A stretch of 64,000 nucleotides of DNA from Glycomyces fuscus (GCA_002529455.1 NYMS01000041.1:54352-118351); one strand, 5' to 3'. Positions 43,932 through 53,773 are shown, counted from the first letter of the stretch. Numbers and translations: made by a program. Notes: generated from the sequence alone by a model not told the origin.

Positions 43932-46478
43932 CTACTTCTGCCGTTCGCCCGCGGCGATGTCGGTGGCCCGGGCGCGCAGGGCCCGCTCCACGCCGGCGCG
44001 GCCCTCGACCAGCAGGCGGCGCAGCGCCGGGGCCGGGCCGGACTCGGCGATGTAGGCGTCCGTGCGCTCCAGCGTCGCCTCCTCCACCAGGCCGCTCGGG
44101 TACACCACCTCGGCGAAGGTCTGCGCGAACTCGCCCGTCCACTTCTCCCAGGCCGGGGCCAGCTGCGCGAAGTACTTCTCCACGTAGGGCCGGTACAGCT
44201 CGGCCTGGCCCGGCTCGGTGAAGCCCAGCAGGACCGCGCGGAACTCGGCGTTGGCCAGCTCCTCGCCCACGATCCGCTCCCACGCCGCGGCCTTGGCCTC
44301 GGCGGTGGGGATCGCGGCCCGGGCCCCGGCGGCGTTGCGCTGCCCCGCCGCCGTGGCGTCGCGCTCCAGCTCGGCGGCGATCTCCGCCTCCCCGGCCTTG
44401 CCCGTCGCGACCAGGCGGCGCAGCAGCGTCCACCGCAGGTCGGTGTCCACGACCAGCCCGTCCACGGTGATCGCGCCGTCCAGCAGGCCCCGGATCAGGG
44501 ACAGGTGGGCGTCGCTCACCGCCGAGGCGGCCAGCGCGTTGGCGTAGGCCAGCTGGAGGTCGCTGCCCGGCTCGGCCGCGGTCAGCAGTTCGCGCAGCCG
44601 CTCGGAGAGCTGCTCGAAGCCGAACGGGCGCCACGCGGGGTCGGCGTACATGTGCAGCGCCGAGTTGGCCTGGCGCAGCAGGGTCTGGGCGACCATGACG
44701 TCGTCCACGCCGCTGATCCCGGAGATGACCAGGGAGACGTAGTCGCGGGCGGCCATCTCGCCGTCGCGGGTCATGTCCCAGGCGGCGCCGAAGGCCAGCG
44801 CGCGGGGCAGGGACTCGCGGATCTCGCCGGCACCCTCCACCACGGTGCGCAGGGAGCGCTCGTCCAGGCGGACCTTGGTGAAGGTCAGGTCGTCGTCGTT
44901 GATCAGGACCAGGTCCGGCCGGACCCGGCCGACCAGCTCCGGCACCTCGGTGCGCTCGCCGCGCACGTCCAGCTCCACGCGCTCACGGCGCACGACGCCC
45001 TCGTCGGTGCGGTCGTACAGGCCGATCGCCAGGCGGTGCGAGCGCAGCGTCGGGTGGTCGGCGGGAGCCTCCTGGAGCACGGTGAACGAGGTGAAGCGGC
45101 CCTCGGCGTCCACCTCGAACTCCGGGCGCATCGTGTTGACGCCCGTGGTCTCCAGCCAGTCGCGCGACCAGCCGGACAGGTCGCGGCCCGAGGCGGCCTC
45201 CAGGTGCTTGAGCAGGTCCCGCAGCTCGGTGTTGCCGAACGCGTTCTCCTTGAAGTAGGCGCGCACGCCCGCGAAGAACGCGTCCACGCCCACGTACGCC
45301 GCGAGCTGCTTGAGCACCGAGGCGCCCTTGGCGTAGGTGATGCCGTCGAAGTTGACCTCGACCGCCTGGATGTCGACCATGTCGGCGGCGACCGGGTGGG
45401 TGGAGGGCAGCTGGTCCTGGCGCAGCGCCCAGGCCTTCTCCACGTTCGCGAACGTCGTCCAGGCGTCGGTCCACTTGGTGGCGTTGGCCTGGCAGTACAC
45501 GCTGGCGTAGGTCGCGAACGACTCGTTCAGCCACAGGTCGTCCCACCAGCGCATGGTGACCAGGTCGCCGAACCACATGTGCGCCATCTCGTGCAGGATC
45601 GTCTCGGCGCGCCGCTCGTAGCGGGCGTCGGTGACCCGCGAGCGGAAGACGTAGTCCTCCAGGAACGTGACCGCGCCCGCGTTCTCCATGGCGCCCGCGT
45701 TGAACTCGGGCACGAACAGCTGGTCGTACTTGCCGAACGGGTAGCGCAGGTCGAACAGGCCGTGGAAGAAGTCGAACCCCTGCTTGGTGACCTCGAACAG
45801 GGCGTCGGAGTCCAGGTGCTCGGCCAGGGAGGCGCGGCAGTACAGGCCCAGCGGGATGCCGTCGTGCTCGTCGCGCACCACGTGGTACGGGCCCGCGACC
45901 AGCGCGGTGATGTAGGTGGACATCACCGGCGTGGCCGGGAAGTGCCAGCGCACCCGCTCCTCGCCCGCGGCCTCGCGCTCCACGTCGGGGGCGCTGTTGG
46001 ACACGACCTCCCACGAGGGGGGAGCGAACACCGTCAGCTCGAAGGTCGCCTTGAGGTCGGGCTGGTCGAAGCACGCGAACATGCGGTGCGCGTCGGCCGT
46101 CTCGAACTGGGTGTACAGGTACACCGAGTCGTCGACCGGGTCGACGAACCGGTGCAGGCCCTCGCCGGTGCGCATGTACGCGGCGTCGGCCACGACCGTC
46201 AGCTCGTTGTCCGCGGCCACCTCGGGGAGGACGAGCCGCTCGCCGTCGAACAGCTCGGCCGCGTCCAGTTCGGTGCCGTTCAGCGTCGCCGTGAGCACGG
46301 CGGGGGCGGCCAGCTCGACGAACGTCCGCGTCCCCGGCTCCGAGCTGGAGAACCGGATCACGGTGGTGGACCTGAAAGTCTCGGCACCGGTGGTCAGGTC
46401 CAGCTCCACGGCGTAGGAGTCGACGCTGAGAATCCGCGCCCGCTCGCGAGCCTCGTCCCGTGTCAGGTTCCCTGCCAC
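43932..46478 (-). CDS. pepN: Aminopeptidase N (M1 family)
   Basis: 848 residues, typical of actinobacterial PepN. The exopeptidase loop is 'NAGAMENAGAVTFLED', and the zinc site is HEMAH (His296, Glu297, His300) with the third ligand Glu319 in 'WLNESFATYAS'. The opening 'NLTRDEARERARILSVDSYAVELDLTTG' is the usual start in this group. The ERAP1-like C-terminal helical domain runs from ~520 to 848. It removes N-terminal residues from peptides in the cytoplasm. GTG 46478 has GGAGG 9 nt upstream. It is divergent from the DsbA-like gene with 214 bp between. The other end meets malQ at a shared terminator. Confidence 0.96.
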   Translation of the reverse strand: MAGNLTRDEARERARILSVDSYAVELDLTTGAETFRSTTVIRFSSSEPGTRTFVELAAPAVLTATLNGTELDAAELFDGERLVLPEVAADNELTVVADAAYMRTGEGLHRFVDPVDDSVYLYTQFETADAHRMFACFDQPDLKATFELTVFAPPSWEVVSNSAPDVEREAAGEERVRWHFPATPVMSTYITALVAGPYHVVRDEHDGIPLGLYCRASLAEHLDSDALFEVTKQGFDFFHGLFDLRYPFGKYDQLFVPEFNAGAMENAGAVTFLEDYVFRSRVTDARYERRAETILHEMAHMWFGDLVTMRWWDDLWLNESFATYASVYCQANATKWTDAWTTFANVEKAWALRQDQLPSTHPVAADMVDIQAVEVNFDGITYAKGASVLKQLAAYVGVDAFFAGVRAYFKENAFGNTELRDLLKHLEAASGRDLSGWSRDWLETTGVNTMRPEFEVDAEGRFTSFTVLQEAPADHPTLRSHRLAIGLYDRTDEGVVRRERVELDVRGERTEVPELVGRVRPDLVLINDDDLTFTKVRLDERSLRTVVEGAGEIRESLPRALAFGAAWDMTRDGEMAARDYVSLVISGISGVDDVMVAQTLLRQANSALHMYADPAWRPFGFEQLSERLRELLTAAEPGSDLQLAYANALAASAVSDAHLSLIRGLLDGAITVDGLVVDTDLRWTLLRRLVATGKAGEAEIAAELERDATAAGQRNAAGARAAIPTAEAKAAAWERIVGEELANAEFRAVLLGFTEPGQAELYRPYVEKYFAQLAPAWEKWTGEFAQTFAEVVYPSGLVEEATLERTDAYIAESGPAPALRRLLVEGRAGVERALRARATDIAAGERQK

Positions 46479-46692
46479 GCCACGCTCCCTCCACGGCCGC
46501 CGTCGTCGCCGGCCGGATCGTTGCCGACCACGGTGAGTCCGCCGTTTGGGGTGGAGCGTCGTCCGGGGCCGGAGGTCGTCTTCAACTCGTCACGATCCTG
46601 CCACGCGCCGGGCCGGAATGCGCAACCGGTAACCGCGGTTGCACTCCTACGACCCGAAGTGTGCCCCCTTTTTCGTGATCCGAGGAGCAGCG

Positions 46693-47328
46693 ATGACGCA
46701 GAACCCCGACTCCGGCGGCGAGCAGGAGATCGCCTACGCGGACATGTGGTTCGACCCCGCGTGCCCGTGGGCCTGGATCACCTCGCGCTGGCTCGTCGAG
46801 GTGGAGAAGGTCCGGCCGGTCCGTGTGCGCTGGCACGTGATGAGCCTGGGCGTGCTCAACGAGGGCCGCGACCTGCCCGAGGACTACCGCCGCGGCGTCG
46901 ACGAGTCCTGGGGGGCGGTGCGGGTGTGCGTCGCCGCCGAGCAGCGCTTCGGCCCCGAGGTCCTGGGCGGCCTGTACACGGCCCTGGGCACCCGTTTCCA
47001 CAACGGCGGCGAACCGCGCACCACGGACACGGTCCGCGCGGCGCTGGCCGAGGCCGGGCTGCCCGAGGACCTGGCCGAGGCGGGCGCGTCCACCGAGTAC
47101 GACGAGGCCCTGCGCGCCTCGCACGCCGAGGCGATGAAGCTGGTCGGCGAGGACGTGGGCACCCCCGTCGTCCAGGTCGCCGACACCGCCTTCTTCGGTC
47201 CGGTCGTCACGCCCGTCCCGCGCGCAGAGGCGGCCGGGAAGCTCTGGGACGGTGTGCTTCTGGTCGCCGGGACCGACGGGTTCTTCGAGCTCAAGCGGAC
47301 CCGTACCCGGGGACCCGTCTTCGACTGA
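46693..47328 (+). CDS. DsbA family protein, Rv2466c-like (mycothiol-dependent nitroreductase family)
   Basis: 211 residues. From memory, the sequence parallels M. tuberculosis Rv2466c throughout: 'ADMWFDPACPWAWITSRWLVEVEKVRPVRVRWHVMSLGVLNEGRDLPEDYRRG', 'VGEDVGTPVVQVADTAFFGPVV' and 'LKRTRTRGPVFD'. Rv2466c reduces substrates with mycothiol and has CPWC; here the motif is CPWA, leaving a single active-site Cys (Cys23). A monothiol glutaredoxin-like mechanism with mycothiol is therefore more likely than dithiol oxidation. No signal peptide, so it is cytoplasmic. ATG 46693 has GGAG 5 nt upstream. The presence of this family fits a mycothiol-using actinomycete. Confidence 0.9.
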   Translation: MTQNPDSGGEQEIAYADMWFDPACPWAWITSRWLVEVEKVRPVRVRWHVMSLGVLNEGRDLPEDYRRGVDESWGAVRVCVAAEQRFGPEVLGGLYTALGTRFHNGGEPRTTDTVRAALAEAGLPEDLAEAGASTEYDEALRASHAEAMKLVGEDVGTPVVQVADTAFFGPVVTPVPRAEAAGKLWDGVLLVAGTDGFFELKRTRTRGPVFD

Positions 47329-47504
47329 CCCGCGTCCACCGGGCCGGGGCCCGTGTGCCGGATCCCGGCCCGGCCGCGGACCCGGCCGCACCGCCCGTCC
47401 CGGCGGGGCGCGGCGCCGCGCCCCGCCGGGACGGGTGCACACTGGAGGCGAACACCGGCGGCGGGCAGGGGCCCGCCGCGACGAACGCGAAGGGGGCGGG
47501 GACC

Positions 47505-47660
47505 GTGTCCGGACCCGACGACGAGCGCAGGGTCGACTTCCTCGACGACCTCGACATCCTGCCCGACACCACCAGCGACGAGAGCGGTCCCGGCTGGGGC
47601 GACTCCGACGACGACTCCACCGCGCGGCTCCTCTCCGAGCGCCCCCCGCACTGGGACTGA
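47505..47660 (+). CDS. Small acidic conserved-type protein
   Basis: 51 residues from GTG 47505, with AAGGGGGCGGGG upstream. The sequence is strongly acidic in the middle ('[20 protein letters not shown]') and ends '[10 protein letters not shown]'. I recall short actinobacterial hypothetical proteins with the same RPPHW-type end, but cannot confirm the family. No fold or function is visible. It lies between the DsbA-like gene and the aldehyde dehydrogenase gene on the same strand. Confidence 0.6.
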   Translation: MSGPDDERRVDFLDDLDILPDTTSDESGPGWGDSDDDSTARLLSERPPHWD

Positions 47661-47745
47661 CCGCGGACGCCCACCGCATCGGGGAAAGCACCGGCCCGGC
47701 GCCCCGGGCTGGTCAACCCGAATCCCGTTCTGCGACAGTGGGGCC

Positions 47746-49167
47746 ATGCGATCCCTCTACATCGACGGCGCCTGGCGCGACTCCGCCTCCAGCGAGGCAC
47801 TGGACGTGGTCAACCCGGCGACCGAGCAGGTCATCGACACCGTTCCGGCCGGGGCCGCCGAGGACGTCGACGCCGCGGTCGCGGCGGCCGCGGCGGCCCT
47901 CCCCGCCTGGGCCGCGCTCGCGCCCGGACAGCGCGTGACCCACCTGGCCAAGGCCCTGGAGCTGTTCAACGCCCGCATCGACGACATCGCCGCGGTGCTC
48001 ACCCGGGACATGGGCGCTCCCGCGGTGTTCGCCCGCAAGGTCCAGGCGGGCCTGCCCGCCCTCATGTTCCAGACCTACATCGACCTGGTCGAGGAGGCCG
48101 GCGAGCGCTACTTCGGCGGCGAGAGGGTGGGCAACTCGCTCATCGTGCGCGAGCCCGTCGGCGTGGTCGGCGCCATCACCCCGTGGAACTACCCGCTCCA
48201 CCAGATCGTGCTCAAGGTCGTCCCCGCGCTCCTGGCGGGCAACACCGTCGTCCTCAAGCCCAGCGAGGTCGCGCCGCTCAGCGCCTACGCCCTCACCGAG
48301 GTGTTCCACGAGGCGGGCCTGCCCGCGGGCGTGTTCAACCTGGTGTCGGGCACCGGTCCGGTCGTCGGCGAGGCCATCGCCGCGCACCCCCGCGTGGACA
48401 TGGTCTCCTTCACCGGCTCCACGCGCGCCGGGACCCGGGTCAGCCAGGTCGCCGCGGAGACCGTCAAGAAGGTCGCCCTCGAACTGGGCGGCAAGTCCCC
48501 GAACGTCATCCTGCCCGGCGCCGACCTGGTCAAGGCGGTCAGGCGCGGGGTCGCCGACGTCATGCGCAACACCGGGCAGAGCTGCAACGCGCTCACCCGC
48601 ATGCTGGTGCACCGCGACTCCTACGAGGAGGCGGTCGCCCTGGCCGCCGAGTCCGCCGCCAAGTACGCGCCCGGAGACCCCGGGGACGAGGCCACCCGCA
48701 TGGGCCCGCTGGTCTCCGCCGCGCAGCTGGAGCGGGTCCGCTCCTACCTCGCGCTCGGCGTGGAGGAGGGCGCCCGCCTGGTCACCGGCGGACCCGAGCC
48801 GGTCGAGGGCCGGTCGAGGGGCTACTACGTCAACCCGGCCGTCTTCGCCGACGTGAGCAACGACATGCGCATCGCCCAGGAGGAGATCTTCGGCCCCGTG
48901 CTGGTCATGATCCCCTACGACACGGAGGAGGAGGCGGTCGCCGTCGCCAACGACACCGTGTACGGGCTCAACGCCGCCGTGTGGTCCGGCGACCCCGAGC
49001 GGGGTCTGGCCGTCGCCCGGCGCCTGCGGGCCGGCCAGGTGGAGGTCAACGGCGGCGCCCTCAACCTGCGCGCCCCCTTCGGCGGCTACAAGCGCTCCGG
49101 CAACGGCCGCGAGTGGGGCTCCTACGGCCTGGAGGAGTTCTGCGAGGTCAAGGCCGTCCAGCTGTGA
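47746..49167 (+). CDS. NAD(P)-dependent aldehyde dehydrogenase
   Basis: 473 residues with the full set of ALDH motifs: '[36 protein letters not shown]', general base Glu246 in '[13 protein letters not shown]', catalytic Cys280 in '[12 protein letters not shown]', and '[26 protein letters not shown]'. It oxidises an aldehyde to the acid; the substrate is not evident. A short insert ([11 protein letters not shown]) lies near residue 350. GACAGT lies 6 nt before ATG 47746 and there is no Shine-Dalgarno, suggesting a leaderless mRNA. A terminator follows. Confidence 0.94.
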   Translation: MRSLYIDGAWRDSASSEALDVVNPATEQVIDTVPAGAAEDVDAAVAAAAAALPAWAALAPGQRVTHLAKALELFNARIDDIAAVLTRDMGAPAVFARKVQAGLPALMFQTYIDLVEEAGERYFGGERVGNSLIVREPVGVVGAITPWNYPLHQIVLKVVPALLAGNTVVLKPSEVAPLSAYALTEVFHEAGLPAGVFNLVSGTGPVVGEAIAAHPRVDMVSFTGSTRAGTRVSQVAAETVKKVALELGGKSPNVILPGADLVKAVRRGVADVMRNTGQSCNALTRMLVHRDSYEEAVALAAESAAKYAPGDPGDEATRMGPLVSAAQLERVRSYLALGVEEGARLVTGGPEPVEGRSRGYYVNPAVFADVSNDMRIAQEEIFGPVLVMIPYDTEEEAVAVANDTVYGLNAAVWSGDPERGLAVARRLRAGQVEVNGGALNLRAPFGGYKRSGNGREWGSYGLEEFCEVKAVQL

Positions 49168-49175
49168 CGCCGGGT

Positions 49176-49215
49176 GCGTGCCGGGTCCCGCCGGGCCCCG
49201 CGGGGCCCGGCACGC
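49176..49215 (+). terminator. Terminator after aldehyde dehydrogenase gene
   Basis: GCGTGCCGGG and its complement enclose a GC-rich self-complementary loop, 9 nt after the stop. Confidence 0.6.
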
Positions 49216-49365
49216 GGCCCTTTGCGGCGGGTCCGCCGACGGGTGTGTGCGGACTCACGGCCCCCACGGGCCCCCGCGTGGAATCGGCCCCGGTGAGAAG
49301 CACGTTGTGGGGTGTGGAAAAATTTCCGACGGGATATCCCTGGTCGAACCCGAACGAGGTGGAAG

Positions 49366-49515
49366 TTGAGCAACAAGCCCGCGGTCTCCAAGGCAGGTCC
49401 TCTCGGTAAGGACATCAAGGCGATCGTCCTCTACAACGTGATCGCCATCGCCTCGATGGCCCTCTTCGCGGTCCTCGGGCTGAGCGTCGCCGCTGCGGCC
49501 TCCTCCGCCCTCTGA
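49366..49515 (+). CDS. Small single-pass membrane protein
   Basis: 49 residues from TTG 49366, with GAGG 6 nt upstream. A basic start ('SNKPAVSKAGPLGKDIK') is followed by one membrane helix of about 25 residues and no cytoplasmic tail. It is flanked by terminators on both sides, which supports a separate transcript. The function and family are unknown. It is the only well-supported frame in the 430-bp gap before rpiB. Confidence 0.65.
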   Translation: MSNKPAVSKAGPLGKDIKAIVLYNVIAIASMALFAVLGLSVAAAASSAL

Positions 49516-49532
49516 GGGATCCGAGCGCCATC

Positions 49533-49563
49533 GCGCCCCGTCTCGCACCGGCGAGCGGGGCGC
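49533..49563 (+). terminator. Terminator after small membrane protein gene
   Basis: GCGCCCCG/CGGGGCGC outer stem and CTCGC/GCGAG inner stem with one bulged T, 17 nt after the stop. Confidence 0.6.
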
Positions 49564-49600
49564 TGCGCTTGTCACCGCCGTGACCTGCCAGACTGGACCC

Positions 49601-50068
49601 GTGCGTGTTTACCTTGGATCAGATCATGCGGGCTACGAGCTCAAAGAACACCTCGTCTCCTGGCTGAGGGAGCAGGGCCACGACGTCGTCGACGCCGGGC
49701 CCGCCGCCTACGACGCCGCGGACGACTACCCGCCCTTCGTGCTGCGCGCGGCCGAGGGCGCCGCCTCGGACAAGGGCTCCCTGGGCATCGTCATCGGCGG
49801 CTCCGGCAACGGCGAGCAGATCGCCGCGAACAAGGTCCGGGGCGTCCGCGCGGCCCTGGCCTGGAGCGAGGACACCGCCCGCCTGGCGCGTGAGCACAAC
49901 GACGCCAACGTGCTCGGCATCGGCGCCAGGATGCACTCCGCGGAGGAGGCCACCCGGTTCGTGGAGGTCTTCCTCGCCACCCCGTACAGCGACGAGGACC
50001 GGCACACCCGCCGCATCGCGATGCTGACGGCCTACGAGGAGACCGGAGAGCTCCCCCCGCTTCCCTAG
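49601..50068 (+). CDS. rpiB: Ribose-5-phosphate isomerase B (RpiB/LacAB family)
   Basis: 155 residues. It interconverts ribose 5-phosphate and ribulose 5-phosphate in the pentose phosphate pathway. The start 'MRVYLGSDHAGYELKEHLVSWLREQGHDVVDAGP' and the loop 'IVIGGSGNGEQIAANKVRGVRAAL' are diagnostic. The loop has Glu72 where the E. coli enzyme has its catalytic Cys, as in the M. tuberculosis type. GTG 49601 is the start: CAGACT ends 6 nt before it and no Shine-Dalgarno exists, so the message may be leaderless. Some family members act on other sugar phosphates, but no sugar-specific neighbour suggests that here. Confidence 0.93.
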   Translation: MRVYLGSDHAGYELKEHLVSWLREQGHDVVDAGPAAYDAADDYPPFVLRAAEGAASDKGSLGIVIGGSGNGEQIAANKVRGVRAALAWSEDTARLAREHNDANVLGIGARMHSAEEATRFVEVFLATPYSDEDRHTRRIAMLTAYEETGELPPLP

Positions 50069-50890
50069 GCGGGGCCCTCCCCGAACCTGCGCTTCGCTCC
50101 GGCCCGCCCGTCGCCCGCCACCGCCCGCCGGGGGCGCTCCGCGCCGGGTCGGGCCACCGCGCCCGACGGACGCCGTGCGCGGCACCTTCCCCGTCCGGGC
50201 GCCCGGAGCACGGGAACCGGATCGAAGCGGGCACGGCGGTGTCCGCGGGTGCGACGGCTCCTTCCTCGCGGTCGCACCCGCGGCGCCTCCGGCAAGCCCC
50301 GTGGGCGCCCGAACCGGCCCCGCGGACTGAGGCCGGTTCGAAACAGGCCCCGGACCCCTTCCCCGCCCCCGCACGACGCCGAAAGGCCGCGCGCGGGGGC
50401 GTCTTCGCGCGATACGGGCCGGGGCGCCCTGGCCCGCGCCGCCTCCCCGTGGGATCCTGGAGCCGGGCCGCACCACTGGGGCGCGGACCCGACCGGGCGG
50501 TCGACCGCGGGGCGCCCGGCCGCGCGGGAGTGTCCGAGAGGGGTGGACATCCCGGTTACGGAACCTTTTCCGGACGCCGGGACGGTGCCCGAATCCACAC
50601 GCTCGGTTATCGGCTGAACCCAAATCCTCGGTTTGGGTGGAGAACACTGCTGGTTGCACGTGCCACGGCGACACCCCCCGCGCTACAGTTCGTGCACAGT
50701 TGCGGGCCTTCGCTGCCCGCGGCACGGCGGTGCCCTCCGGTCGGCACCTCCGGCAACCACGGCCAGGGAAGTGCCCCACACCGCCCCGTACGCCGGTTCC
50801 CCGGCGGCGACGCGGCCCCCGCGCCCATCCGACCGTGCCGTCCGAGAACCGAACCCCCGCTGGTGAGCGGGTGTGCAACGCAGGGGACAC
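50069..50890. other. 820-bp gap with two hairpins and an inverted repeat
   Basis: A 13-bp stem (CCGCGGGTGCGAC and complement) spans 50243-50283. A second, 10-bp stem (CGAACCGGCC and complement) spans 50310-50340. ACCCAAA and TTTGGGT form a 7-bp inverted repeat at 50618-50638 in the only AT-richer part, about 250 bp before the phosphatase start. No frame shows a binding site plus a plausible product, so I call no gene. A non-coding RNA cannot be excluded. Confidence 0.45.
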
Positions 50891-51994
50891 ATGAAGCCCA
50901 CACCGACCGCCAAGACCACCCGGCTACTGCGCTCCACCGCGCAGCGGCTCGTCGCGGTGCTCCGGCGCAAGGTGCTGTTCCGCTACCGGCTCGTCCTGAT
51001 CACCCTGGTCGTCCTGGCCGTCGGCGTCGGCGTCGGCGCCGTGTGGGGGCCCGCCGGGTGGTTCCCGCCCAGCTCCACCATCCTCACCGTCCTCGCGGGC
51101 GGCCTCCTCCTCAAGCGCAAGAGCCTGGCCTTCCTGCTGGCCGTGGTCGGCGCCGTCCTGGTCTTCGTCGCCTTCATGCTCGACTTCGGCCAGGTGGGCC
51201 CCGGCCTGCTGGTCACCATCGGCGTCACCGCGGTGCTGTCCTACCTGCTGTCGGGGGTGCGCGAGCGCCTCGGCGTGCAGGGGCTCAGCGGCGAGATGAT
51301 GCTGCTGGACCTGCGCGACCGCCTGCGCCGCCAGGGCAGGATGCCCCGGCTGCCCGAGGGCTGGGGGCGCACCGCCGTCCTGCGGCAGGCGGGCGGCTCG
51401 TCCTTCGGCGGCGACTTCGTCGTCTCCATCCGCAGGGAGAACCGGCTGGACGTGGCCGTCGTGGACGTCTCCGGCAAGGGCGTGGACGCCGGCACCCGGG
51501 CCCTGCTGCTCTCCGGCGCGTTCAGCGGGCTGATCGGGGCCGTCCCCACCCGCGACTTCCTGGCCCACTGCAACGACTACCTCATGCGCGACGGCGGCGG
51601 TGAGGGCTTCGTCACCGCCGTGCACCTGAGCGTCGACCTGGACACCGGCGAGTACCAGATCGCCTCCGCCGGGCACCCGCCCGCGCTGCACTACGACAGC
51701 GGCGGCGGGCTGTGGAGCACCACCGAGGCCAAGGGCGTGGTCCTCGGCGTCATCCCCGAGATGACCTACACCTCGGTCGAGGGCAGGCTCCGGCCCGGCG
51801 ACGCCATCATGCTCTGCACCGACGGCCTCATCGAGACCCCGGGCGAGGACCTCGACGCCGGGATCGACCGCCTCCTCGGCGCGGCCGAGCAGCTCGTCCC
51901 GCGCGGTTTCGCCACCGGAGCCGACGAGATCGTGGACACCCTCAGCAAGGACAAGAACGACGACTGCGCCCTGGTCGTCCTCTGGCGCGACTGA
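50891..51994 (+). CDS. Membrane PP2C-type phosphatase (SpoIIE/RsbU family)
   Basis: 367 residues. After a basic start, four or five hydrophobic helices fill ~35-125, then a SpoIIE-type PPM phosphatase domain runs to the end. Metal-binding positions are present: 'GGSSFGGDFVVSI' (GDF in place of GDY), 'VAVVDVSGKGVDAGTRALLL', 'IMLCTDGLIETPGEDLDAGIDRLL' and 'KDKNDDCALVVLW'. Such enzymes dephosphorylate anti-anti-sigma factors and so release sigma factors under stress; no anti-sigma pair is adjacent, so its partner is unknown. No sensor (PAS/GAF/HAMP) domain is seen beyond the membrane part. ATG 50891 has AGGGGAC upstream. Confidence 0.92.
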   Translation: MKPTPTAKTTRLLRSTAQRLVAVLRRKVLFRYRLVLITLVVLAVGVGVGAVWGPAGWFPPSSTILTVLAGGLLLKRKSLAFLLAVVGAVLVFVAFMLDFGQVGPGLLVTIGVTAVLSYLLSGVRERLGVQGLSGEMMLLDLRDRLRRQGRMPRLPEGWGRTAVLRQAGGSSFGGDFVVSIRRENRLDVAVVDVSGKGVDAGTRALLLSGAFSGLIGAVPTRDFLAHCNDYLMRDGGGEGFVTAVHLSVDLDTGEYQIASAGHPPALHYDSGGGLWSTTEAKGVVLGVIPEMTYTSVEGRLRPGDAIMLCTDGLIETPGEDLDAGIDRLLGAAEQLVPRGFATGADEIVDTLSKDKNDDCALVVLWRD

Positions 51995-52335
51995 CCCGCC
52001 GCCCGGCGGCCGTGCCGCGCCGGAGGGGCGTGCCGCCCCGTCCGCGGGGCCGCCCCGCCGTGCTGGCGGAGCGGCCGGTGTGCTCCCCGGCCGCTCGGAC
52101 GGGTAGGGTCGGGGTGCTCCCCGTCCCGCGTACGGCGGTCAGCCCGTACACGTCCCCGGATCACCGTGCCCGCCCTTTCCGCCCCCGGAGTCCCACCCGA
52201 AGCACGGTCCACCACACCAGTGACGACGGGACCGGAGCGGGGCCATGGAACCATCGGCCCACCGCTTTTCCCAGGAACTGGTGCCGCCCGTGGTACTCAC
52301 CACCGGGCGTAGGAGAATGCGAGGGGGTGCTTCGC
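51995..52335. other. Leader region of mgtE
   Basis: About 340 bp, GC-rich, with several short inverted segments (for example CGGCCGCTC/GAGCGGCCG near 52068-52098). I looked for the conserved core of the M-box magnesium riboswitch and did not see it. No ORF is supported. Confidence 0.4.
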
Positions 52336-53679
52336 ATGTCAGAAGGCGAGCGCGCTGAAGAACTGATCGATCTGGTCGAGACCAACGACCTGACCGGTAT
52401 CCGGCTCTGGTTGGCCGAACATAGGCCCTACGAGATCGCCGACGAACTCTCCCGCATGGACGGCAGCGAGGCGATCATCCCCTTCCGGCTCCTGGACAAG
52501 GACCGCGAGCTGGAGGTCTTCGAGGAACTCGACCCCGGCCAGCAGCACTCCATCCTGCTCGGGCTGCGCGACACGGCCTTCCACGAGATCCTGGAGGAGA
52601 TGGACCCGGACGACCGGGCCCGCCTCATCGGCGAGGCGCCGGCCAAGATCGCCACCCGCGCCCTGGCCGGGCTCAGCCCCACCGAGCGCAGGATGACCGC
52701 GGCCCTCCTGGGCTACCCCGAGGACTCCGTCGGCCGGTACATGACCCCCGAGACGGTCATCCTGCACCGCGACCTCACGGTGGGCCGCGCCCTGGAGGTC
52801 GTGCGCGCGAAGGGGGCCGACGCCGAGACCATCTACACCCTGCCGGTGGTCAGCGACGGCCGCCGCATGGTCGGGACGGTGACGCTGGGCGACCTGGTGG
52901 TCAGCGACGACGAACGGCTGATCAAGGACATCGTGGACGTGTTCGCACCACGCGTGCGCGCCACGGAGCCGGTCGAGGACGCCGCCCGCCTGATGCAGGA
53001 GGCCAACCTGGTCGCCCTGGCGGTGGTGGACTCCGAGGAGCGCTTCGTGGGTCTGCTGACCTTCGACGACGCCCTGGAGGTCATCGAGGCCGCCGACTCC
53101 GAGGACATGGCCCTCCAGTCCGGTGCGAGCCCGGTCGGCGAGCACTACGTGTCCGTCGGCGTGCTGCGCCTGGTCGGCGCGCGCTCGGTGTGGCTGATGC
53201 TGCTCATCGTGGCGGCCACGCTCACGGTCAACGTCATGCAGGCCTTCGAGTCGGCCCTGGAGGCGGTCACCGCCCTGGCCCTGTTCGTGCCGATGCTCAT
53301 CGGTACGGGCGGCAACGTCGGCGCCCAGTCGGCCACCGCGATCGTGCGCGCCCTGGCCGTCGGCGAGGTCCGGGTGCGCGACCTGCCGTCGGTGATCTGG
53401 AAGGAGGCCCGGGTCGGCCTGCTGCTGGGACTCCTCCTCGCCGGGCTGGCCCTGGCCATCGGCTCCCTGCTGGTGGGCGTGGACGTCGCCGTGGTGGTGG
53501 CGTGCTCGGTGATCGCGGTGTGCACGTGGGCGGCGGTCATCGGCTCGTCCATGCCGCTGCTCGCCCGCAAGGTGGGCGTGGACCCGGCGGTGGTGTCCTC
53601 CCCGATGGTGACCACCATCGTGGACGCCACGGGCCTGCTCATCTACTTCTCCATCGCCACCGCGGTCCTGGGCGTCTGA
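52336..53679 (+). CDS. mgtE: Magnesium transporter MgtE
   Basis: 447 residues: MgtE N domain (~10-125, 'LRDTAFHEILEEMDPDDRARLIGEAP'), two CBS domains (~130-255, 'YMTPETVILHRDLTVGRALEVV', 'ARLMQEANLVALAVVDSEERFVGLLTFDDALEVI') and five membrane helices. The pore stretch is 'FVPMLIGTGGNVGAQSATAIVRALAVGE', with the usual GGN-x-G-x-Q. The N and CBS domains close the Mg2+ channel when internal Mg2+ is high. ATG 52336 has GAGGGGG 8 nt upstream; GTG 52327 is an in-frame alternative. It is a single gene. Confidence 0.95.
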   Translation: MSEGERAEELIDLVETNDLTGIRLWLAEHRPYEIADELSRMDGSEAIIPFRLLDKDRELEVFEELDPGQQHSILLGLRDTAFHEILEEMDPDDRARLIGEAPAKIATRALAGLSPTERRMTAALLGYPEDSVGRYMTPETVILHRDLTVGRALEVVRAKGADAETIYTLPVVSDGRRMVGTVTLGDLVVSDDERLIKDIVDVFAPRVRATEPVEDAARLMQEANLVALAVVDSEERFVGLLTFDDALEVIEAADSEDMALQSGASPVGEHYVSVGVLRLVGARSVWLMLLIVAATLTVNVMQAFESALEAVTALALFVPMLIGTGGNVGAQSATAIVRALAVGEVRVRDLPSVIWKEARVGLLLGLLLAGLALAIGSLLVGVDVAVVVACSVIAVCTWAAVIGSSMPLLARKVGVDPAVVSSPMVTTIVDATGLLIYFSIATAVLGV

Positions 53680-53773
53680 CCCGGTCCTCGCGCTGGTGCC
53701 GGGCGCCTCACCTGCATGAACGGGGTGGGAACCGGGTATCGCGACAGGGCAGGACGGATCGAGGGAGGATTCC

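Noticed and set aside
51995..52335. M-box magnesium riboswitch before mgtE
   Set aside because: The conserved core was not recognisable by eye, and only generic GC hairpins are present. A covariance-model search would settle it.
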